Of a stretch of 64,000 nucleotides of DNA, positions 58,919 to 64,000 are shown in pieces. The stretch comes from Chryseolinea sp. (GTDB lineage Bacteria; Bacteroidota; Bacteroidia; Cytophagales; Cyclobacteriaceae). The stretch is from the NCBI GenBank assembly GCA_025923195.1, contig JAICGJ010000002.1, forward strand, positions 50,290 through 114,289, written 5' to 3'. The stretch's first letter is position 1, and each line of letters opens with the position of its first letter. A program made the translations under genes and the position numbers. A model generated the notes under the pieces. It was not told the DNA's origin and made no database searches. It saw only the letters and a list, made by a program, of their open reading frames with translations.

Positions 58919-60232
58919 ATGATTCAGCAGATTCTTTTTTTAATCACTTTAGGTACGGCAATTTACTTCATTCGCAATAGAATCATGCGAATCAGGAGTA
59001 CCATCAAACTTGGAAAGGCAATTGTCATCAATGACAGGTCGGATGAACGCCTTAGAAACCTGCTTTTGGTTGCCTTTGGACAAAAGAAAATGTTTAAGCG
59101 CCCGGTTCCCGCAATTTTGCATTTTTTTATCTATGCCGGATTTTTGATAATCAATATCGAAGTGCTGGAATTTGTTATCGACGGAATCGTTGGAACCCAT
59201 CGGATTTTCGCCCCTTACCTGGGGACTTTTTATAATGTGCTAATGAATGGATTTGAATTTCTGGCTGTAACGGTAATGCTAGCCTGTGTGATAATGCTTG
59301 TTCGTAGAAACCTGCTGAAAATAAAGAGATTTTGGTCTGCAGAAATGACGCTCTGGCCCCGCCTTGATGCAAACATAATTTTGATAACGGAAATAGTGCT
59401 CATGATGGCAATTCTCACAATGAATGCATCCGACCAACTATTACAACAAAGGTCAGTTGAACACTATACCGGTACAGGTCCTCTTCTTTTTAGTGGTGTG
59501 ATTGCACCTGTGCTCATGGATTTGGACACCTCCGCCCTTATCGGGGTTGAACGTGCAGCGTGGTGGTTCCACATTGTCGGAATCCTTGCCTTTGCAGTGT
59601 ACATCACCTACTCAAAACACCTTCATATTTTTCTTGCTTTTCCGAATACGTACTTTGCCAAGCTTGAGCCAAAAGGGCATATGGAAAATATGCCGGTCGT
59701 TACTAATGAAGTAAGAATGATGCTGGGAATGGCCGCCGGTAGTTCGGAACCTCCTCCGACACCCGGACGATTTGGCGCCAAAGACATCAATGATCTATCA
59801 TGGAATCATTTGCTGGCGGCATATTCCTGTACTGAGTGCGGGCGTTGTACCTCGGAATGCCCGGCGAACATTACCGGTAAAAAACTCTCCCCGAGAAAAA
59901 TAATGATGGATACCAGAGACAGAATGGAGGAAGTCGGTGCTAGTCTGGCTAAAAATGGCAGTGGTTTGAACGACGGAAAATCTCTTTTAGGGTCATATAT
60001 TACCAAAGAGGAAATTAATGCGTGCACCAGTTGCAACGCTTGTTTTGAAGCATGCCCTGTAATGATAAATCCGATGGAAATTATCTTAGAATTGCGTCGA
60101 TACATCGCAATGGAGGAATCGGGATCTCCGGTCGCCTGGAACTCCATGTTTCAAAATATTGAAACTAATTTTGCGCCATGGAAATTTTCGCCGGCCGATC
60201 GATTTAACTGGGCAAACGAAATAAAAAAATAG
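58919..60232 (+). CDS. Membrane iron-sulfur electron-transfer protein (HdrC/NarI-like)
   Basis: Protein of 437 residues from the ATG at 58919; an upstream TTG adds eight. About six membrane spans make the N-terminal 270 residues (MIQQILFLITLGTAIYFIRN, VPAILHFFIYAGFLIINIEV), with His residues in FWSAEMTLW-containing loops and WWFHIVGILAFAVYITYSKH suitable for haem, as in NarI. The C-terminal part binds two [4Fe-4S] clusters: SCTECGRCTSECPANITGKK and CTSCNACFEACPVMINPMEI. It should pass electrons between the quinone pool and a cytoplasmic partner. The next gene, two bases on, encodes a CCG-domain protein. Confidence 0.9.
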   Translation: MIQQILFLITLGTAIYFIRNRIMRIRSTIKLGKAIVINDRSDERLRNLLLVAFGQKKMFKRPVPAILHFFIYAGFLIINIEVLEFVIDGIVGTHRIFAPYLGTFYNVLMNGFEFLAVTVMLACVIMLVRRNLLKIKRFWSAEMTLWPRLDANIILITEIVLMMAILTMNASDQLLQQRSVEHYTGTGPLLFSGVIAPVLMDLDTSALIGVERAAWWFHIVGILAFAVYITYSKHLHIFLAFPNTYFAKLEPKGHMENMPVVTNEVRMMLGMAAGSSEPPPTPGRFGAKDINDLSWNHLLAAYSCTECGRCTSECPANITGKKLSPRKIMMDTRDRMEEVGASLAKNGSGLNDGKSLLGSYITKEEINACTSCNACFEACPVMINPMEIILELRRYIAMEESGSPVAWNSMFQNIETNFAPWKFSPADRFNWANEIKK

Positions 60233-60234
60233 GC

Positions 60235-61026
60235 ATGCCAGAAGCACAATTTCCTGTTCCTACGATGGCGGAATTAAAGGCTAAAAGTGAAACACCAGAG
60301 GTGCTTTTTTGGGTCGGATGTGCAGGGTCCTTTGATGACCGATACAAGCGGGTAACCAGGGCGTTCGTCAGAATCCTTAACGCAGCCAAAATACGTTTCG
60401 CAGTCTTGGGTACGGAAGAGACATGTACCGGCGACCCTGCGAGAAGAGCAGGAAATGAGTTTCTTTTTCAGATGCAAGCACTGAACAATATTCAAGTATT
60501 AAATGGTTACGGGGTCAATAAAATTGTTACTGCTTGTCCTCATTGCTTCAACACTCTGAAAAACGAGTACCCTGAGTTGGGCGGAAAATATGAGGTCGTT
60601 CATCACAGCACTTTCCTTCAGCAATTAATAGCCGCTGGCCGGATAAAAATAGAGGGCGGGTCATTCCGCGGTAAAAAAATTACCTACCACGACTCCTGCT
60701 ATCTGGGAAGGGCCAACAATATTTATGAAGCCCCACGTTCGGTATTGGAGGCCCTTGATTCAGACCTTGTGGAAATGAAGCGCTGCCGTACCACGGGACT
60801 GTGTTGCGGAGCGGGTGGCGCGCAAATGTTTAAAGAACCCGAGAAAGGTAAAAAAGACGTTAACGTTGAACGTACGGAGGAGGCGCTGGCGACTGGCGCA
60901 ACGACGATCGCGGTTGCCTGCCCATTTTGCATGACAATGATGAGCGATGGTATTAAACATAAAAATCGCGAAAGCGATATAGTGGTTAGAGATCTGGCAG
61001 AACTTATTGCTGAGGCGCAAGGTTAA
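60235..61026 (+). CDS. CCG-domain iron-sulfur protein (HdrB/D-like)
   Basis: Protein of 263 residues with two CCG domains. The first: FWVGCAGSFDDRYKRVTRAF, then EETCTGDPARRAGNEFLFQM and IVTACPHCFNTLKNEYPELG. The second: KITYHDSCYLGRANNIYEAP, then CCGAGGAQMFKEPEKGKKDV and AVACPFCMTMM. The cysteines can hold noncubane or regular [4Fe-4S] clusters, as in heterodisulfide reductase subunits. The start is two bases after the membrane subunit. The pair probably forms one membrane complex; the electron acceptor is unknown. It is not a methanogen HdrB, as no methanogenic genes are present. Confidence 0.92.
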   Translation: MPEAQFPVPTMAELKAKSETPEVLFWVGCAGSFDDRYKRVTRAFVRILNAAKIRFAVLGTEETCTGDPARRAGNEFLFQMQALNNIQVLNGYGVNKIVTACPHCFNTLKNEYPELGGKYEVVHHSTFLQQLIAAGRIKIEGGSFRGKKITYHDSCYLGRANNIYEAPRSVLEALDSDLVEMKRCRTTGLCCGAGGAQMFKEPEKGKKDVNVERTEEALATGATTIAVACPFCMTMMSDGIKHKNRESDIVVRDLAELIAEAQG

Positions 61027-61050
61027 TTATCAAGTTAAAGGATTTATACG

Positions 61051-61554
61051 ATGTTCGTTCCATTCACAGAGATTCATGACAGAGCTAGAGTCTGGATTTA
61101 CCAGGCTAAAAGAAAATTTAATTCTGAGGAAGCAAAGATAATTTCCCAAGCGCTGCAGGCGTTTACAGAAGGGTGGCTGGTTCACGGTAGTCCAATGCAG
61201 GCATCATTTGACCTTAGATACGATCAATTTGTAATTCTTGCTGCCGACGAGCAGGCAAATGCTGCCAGCGGGTGTTCTATCGATGACTCAGTGAGAACAT
61301 TGAAGAAGTTGGGAGCCGAATTAGGTATAGATTTTTTTGACAGGTCAATTGTAGCATTCAGGAAAGGAGAGCATGTTTTCACCCTGGGGTCATCCGATCT
61401 GAAGGAAAAGCTGAAAGAGGGCATCTGGAATCAGGACTCGCTGGTGTTTAACAATCTGGTCGGCACAAAAGGCGATTTGAACCATGCATGGCTTGTACCT
61501 GCAGCTTCAACCTGGCTAAGTCGTTATTTACCACGGCAAACTGTGGTCAGTTAG
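61051..61554 (+). CDS. Conserved protein of unknown function (often misannotated as ABC transporter ATPase)
   Basis: Protein of 167 residues: MFVPFTEIHDRARVWIYQAK, FTEGWLVHGSPMQASFDLRY, DQFVILAADEQANAASGCSI and DFFDRSIVAFRKGEH, with the last part WNQDSLVFNNLVGTKGDLNH. No Walker A, signature or Walker B motif is present, so the annotation as an ABC ATPase seen for relatives is not supported. It is soluble, without signal. It lies 24 bases after the Fe-S pair and 30 before the PorE-like gene, and the order appears conserved in Cytophagales by my recollection. Function unknown. Confidence 0.8.
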   Translation: MFVPFTEIHDRARVWIYQAKRKFNSEEAKIISQALQAFTEGWLVHGSPMQASFDLRYDQFVILAADEQANAASGCSIDDSVRTLKKLGAELGIDFFDRSIVAFRKGEHVFTLGSSDLKEKLKEGIWNQDSLVFNNLVGTKGDLNHAWLVPAASTWLSRYLPRQTVVS

Positions 61555-61584
61555 ACCAGTTATTTGTAGCTTTAATACGTCATT

Positions 61585-63612
61585 ATGAATTTTTTTATGA
61601 GGTTGAGAGTATTCATGGTCGTTGCAGCCCTCTTTCTGATGTCATGTGGCATTGAAAAAAAAGCAAACAAAGCATTTTTTCTGGGCAAGTATCAAAATTC
61701 TATTGACCTGTATAAGAAGGTCGTAGCTAAAAATCAAAATAACGGCAAGGCAAATTTCTTTATAGCTGAGTCTTATCGCCTAAGCAACCGCCCAAAAGAA
61801 GCAGAAGCATACTACGCCAAGGCGGGGGGCAAGGGTATTGATGGCGACTCTGTTAAGTTCTTTTACGCTCAATCACTAAAGGCAAATGGTAAATATGCGG
61901 AAGCGCGCAATCAGCTGCAAGAGATAATTAAAGGCTCCACCAATACTGCTCTTAAGGATAGAGCACAAGCGGATATAAATGGACTGGCGTATATTGAAAA
62001 GTTAGAAGAGAAGGAAAGCTACTACCGTGTAAAAAATTTGGAACTTATTAATACACCTTCTAGCGAATATAATCCGGTTTTCTTAAATAATGAGTTGTAC
62101 TTTACTTCATCCCGAGGCAATGACAAAATATATGAAGCCACGGGAACACCCTTCACCGACATCTATAAGGTGGCAAGCCGCGGCGCTATAGTTGATGTTG
62201 CCACTATTGCTGCATTACCGCAAGGGATTAATACCTCAAGCATAAACGACGGCTGTATCACATTCTCCCCCGACGGAAAAACCATGGTTTTTGCCAAAGG
62301 GAATTCCGGCAAAAGAAAGAGCACAGAAGATGTAGACCTGTACATTTCGAGATTCAGAAATGGTGCATGGTCTGAACCCATCATGATCAATATCAATGAG
62401 CCAGGTGCATGGGACTCATCTCCTGCGTTTAGCCCAGACGGCAGGACATTGTATTTTGCATCGAACCGAAAGTCTCGCGGAAGAAACCAAATCAGCTATG
62501 GGGGTACCGATATTTACTCAGCTCAGATGGATACCCGCGGCCGATTTTCCCGTGTCAGAAATTTGGGACCCGAGATCAACACAGCCGGGAATGAATTATT
62601 CCCTTACGTCGCCGAAGATGCCAAGCTGTATTTCGCTTCGGATGGACATCCGGGCTATGGTGGTTTGGATCTGTTTGTAGTGAAACGTGCAGAGGGAAAG
62701 ACAGCAATAGAAAACCTGGGACAACCCGTAAATTCCTCGGGCGATGATTTTGGAATCTTCTTATTTCGTCCTGACCGCGGATTCTTTACATCCAACAGAG
62801 AAGGCGGCAAAGGTGACGACGATATCTATACTTTTGTGAATGAAGACCCAAATTTGAAAGTCGTCAATTACTATCTGCAGGGAATTACCTACACTCAGGA
62901 TAAGGAAGGCAAGCTGCAGATTCTGCCCAATACTAAGGTTAACCTTATGGATGCAAAGGGAGACATTATGCAAGACTATGTTACGGGCGATGATGGCAAG
63001 TTTTTATTCCGTGTCTATGAAAATGAAGATTACACTATGGTCGGTGAGACCGATGGTTACCTGATTAAACGGCAGCCCTATACTACGAGAGGGCGGGGTG
63101 TCGACCCTTCTACGTTAAAGGACCTTATCACTAATATTACGCTCGATACAACGCTGGTACTGGATAAAATCGAGCTTAATAAGATATTTGTGCTTGAGAA
63201 TATCTATTACAATTTTAACAGAGCAGATATACGGGAAGATGCGGCCAAGGAATTGGATAAACTTGTGCAACTTCTGATTGATAATCCAGAAATTAAGATC
63301 GAATTAGGTTCTCATACCGATAGTGTGGATACCGATGCCTTTAATCTCGATTTGTCGCAGCGTCGCGCAGAATCTGCAGTTAGGTATATTGTCCAAAATG
63401 GCATTGCACCCGATAGATTGGTAGCGAAGGGATATGGGGAATCCAAACCGATTGCACGAAATACAAACCCCGATGGAAGCGACAACCCAGTGGGTAGGCA
63501 AAAGAACAGGCGTACTGAGTTTAAAATCCTGGAGGTCGGCGTCATCCCGAAATCCCTCGAAAGCGACGAATCGATCGACGAGGAGGATAAATACTTTAAC
63601 GAAGGAAACTAG
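61585..63612 (+). CDS. porE: PorE-like OmpA lipoprotein (TPR, WD40-like propeller, CRD, OmpA)
   Basis: Protein of 675 residues. A lipoprotein signal (FMVVAALFLMSCG) is followed by TPR repeats (about residues 25-145; FLGKYQNSIDLYKKVVAKNQ), a PD40 beta-propeller (about 150-420, with FSPDGKTMVFAKG, FSPDGRTLYFASN and EDAKLYFASDGHPGYGGLDL), a carboxypeptidase-like regulatory domain (about 425-520) and an OmpA-like peptidoglycan-binding domain (NFNRADIREDAAKELDKLVQ, GSHTDSVDTDAFNLDLSQRR, RLVAKGYGESKP). This order matches PorE of the type IX secretion system, which anchors the outer-membrane complex to peptidoglycan. Other OmpA proteins with PD40 exist, so the PorE call is probable, not proven. Confidence 0.88.
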   Translation: MNFFMRLRVFMVVAALFLMSCGIEKKANKAFFLGKYQNSIDLYKKVVAKNQNNGKANFFIAESYRLSNRPKEAEAYYAKAGGKGIDGDSVKFFYAQSLKANGKYAEARNQLQEIIKGSTNTALKDRAQADINGLAYIEKLEEKESYYRVKNLELINTPSSEYNPVFLNNELYFTSSRGNDKIYEATGTPFTDIYKVASRGAIVDVATIAALPQGINTSSINDGCITFSPDGKTMVFAKGNSGKRKSTEDVDLYISRFRNGAWSEPIMININEPGAWDSSPAFSPDGRTLYFASNRKSRGRNQISYGGTDIYSAQMDTRGRFSRVRNLGPEINTAGNELFPYVAEDAKLYFASDGHPGYGGLDLFVVKRAEGKTAIENLGQPVNSSGDDFGIFLFRPDRGFFTSNREGGKGDDDIYTFVNEDPNLKVVNYYLQGITYTQDKEGKLQILPNTKVNLMDAKGDIMQDYVTGDDGKFLFRVYENEDYTMVGETDGYLIKRQPYTTRGRGVDPSTLKDLITNITLDTTLVLDKIELNKIFVLENIYYNFNRADIREDAAKELDKLVQLLIDNPEIKIELGSHTDSVDTDAFNLDLSQRRAESAVRYIVQNGIAPDRLVAKGYGESKPIARNTNPDGSDNPVGRQKNRRTEFKILEVGVIPKSLESDESIDEEDKYFNEGN

Positions 63613-63672
63613 CGATAATCATCCTCTTAGCTCGCATATGCCCTGAGAAATTTTTCATCCGCACATCCATAA

Positions 63673-63701
63673 AAAAGCCGCTTTTGTTAAGAGCGGCTTT
63701 T
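63673..63701. terminator. Bidirectional terminator after PorE-like gene and desaturase
   Basis: Stem AAAAGCCGCT / AGCGGCTTTT with a nine-base loop, flanked by A on the left and T on the right, so it can act for both convergent genes. Confidence 0.85.
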
Positions 63702-63718
63702 CTATGATCCTTTTATTA

Positions 63719-64000
63719 TTAAGCAGCTTTTGCTTTCTGCACGCTTTCTAAATGAATTTCCTTCTGCGTCCTCAACCTAATAATTCTCATCTTATCGAGC
63801 AATTTCATAACAAGGTATGTAGGGTCAATCTCATGCCATCGAATACCGCCAAAATTAGCACGCGATCCGTTCTTATGATGATTATTGTGATAACTCTCAC
63901 CCATCATTAGAAAATCGACGGGCAAGAAGTTTCTCGATGTATCACCCACTTCAAAATTCCTATATCCGTATTTGTGCGCAAACCAATTGATAATTGCGCC
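63719..64000 (-). CDS. Acyl-CoA (fatty acid) desaturase, C-terminal part (5' end outside window)
   Basis: The frame runs off the right edge of the window and only about 93 C-terminal residues are visible, beginning GAIINWFAHKYGYRNFEVGD. The histidine box GESYHNNHHKNGSRANFGGI is the last His cluster of stearoyl-CoA-type Delta-9 desaturases, which use a di-iron site at the membrane; IRWHEIDPTYLVMKLLDKM follows as in bacterial members. Product and substrate cannot be told from this part. The convergent PorE-like gene and the terminator lie downstream. Confidence 0.9.
   Translation of the reverse strand, partial: GAIINWFAHKYGYRNFEVGDTSRNFLPVDFLMMGESYHNNHHKNGSRANFGGIRWHEIDPTYLVMKLLDKMRIIRLRTQKEIHLESVQKAKAA

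Noticed and set aside
60235..61026. CCG-domain protein as a methanogenic heterodisulfide reductase
   Set aside because: The CCG fold is shared by many bacterial electron-transfer proteins. The membrane partner and genome context are bacterial.
61051..61554. ABC transporter ATPase
   Set aside because: No Walker A, ABC signature or Walker B motif is present in the 167 residues.

Overview
The window looks like chromosomal DNA of a member of the Bacteroidota, most likely the order Cytophagales (Chryseolinea/Ohtaekwangia-like). This is an inference from gene content: a TonB-dependent receptor, a PorE-like OmpA lipoprotein, DUF4286, DUF1080, DUF3500 and AIM24 proteins, a lysine-rich DksA-like protein, a bacterial GGGP synthase, the long form of IspH, few strong Shine-Dalgarno sites, and several promoters with the Bacteroidota -7 element TAnnTTTG. 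I see no rRNA, CRISPR array, insertion sequence, integrase or prophage. Genes are dense, on both strands, and often overlap by a few bases at convergent ends.

Layout. 1-4.1 kb: the 3' end of a Gfo/Idh/MocA oxidoreductase, a GT4 glycosyltransferase, a secreted DUF1080 protein, an ECF sigma factor with an overlapping small gene, and an acidic protein. 4.3-7.8 kb: uvrA and a NAD(P)-binding protein. 7.9-15.1 kb: a minus-strand run of seven genes (sugar-phosphate isomerase, Tat-exported phosphoesterase, lipB, a hypothetical gene, DEDDy exonuclease, rnr, polyprenyl synthase). 15.1-18.2 kb: yraN and polA. 18.4-24.8 kb: glycosyltransferase, NTF2-like protein, rlmI-type methyltransferase, periplasmic protease degQ/htrA, a small DUF2158-like gene, and ispH. 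25-29 kb: TonB receptor, fructosamine kinase and YpdA-type thiol-disulfide reductase. 29.1-35 kb: gltX, AIM24 protein, saccharopine dehydrogenase-like enzyme, a gene-poor stretch that may hold decayed sequence, DUF4286 and small unknown genes.

35.0-43.5 kb: GNAT acetyltransferase, tRNA-Leu(UAA), tRNA-Gly(GCC), ridA, a Na/Pi cotransporter, a holin-X-like membrane operon ending in GGGP synthase, an M1 aminopeptidase lipoprotein and an acyl-CoA dehydrogenase. 43.6-49.6 kb: LEA2 lipoprotein, 2OG-Fe(II) oxygenase, two DinB-fold proteins, a DUF3500 protein, a YHS protein, and a tight DinB / ATP-grasp / LysE cassette. 49.6-58.5 kb: asd, a large lamin-tail-domain secreted protein, isoaspartyl peptidase, a DksA-like protein that has lost its zinc cysteines, scpB, rluB and an orphan histidine kinase. 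58.6-64 kb: tRNA-Phe, a membrane iron-sulfur protein with its CCG-domain partner, a conserved protein of unknown function, a PorE-like lipoprotein and the 3' end of an acyl-CoA desaturase.

Most of the window is housekeeping: DNA repair and replication, translation, isoprenoid synthesis (ispH, polyprenyl synthase, GGGP synthase), lipoylation, RNA decay and envelope functions. The observations most worth following are the DinB/ATP-grasp/LysE cassette, an IspH whose conserved N-terminus lies upstream of any ATG, GTG or TTG, a DNA polymerase I with degenerate proofreading motifs, the zinc-less DksA-like protein, and intergenic arrays of 7-8-base repeats.
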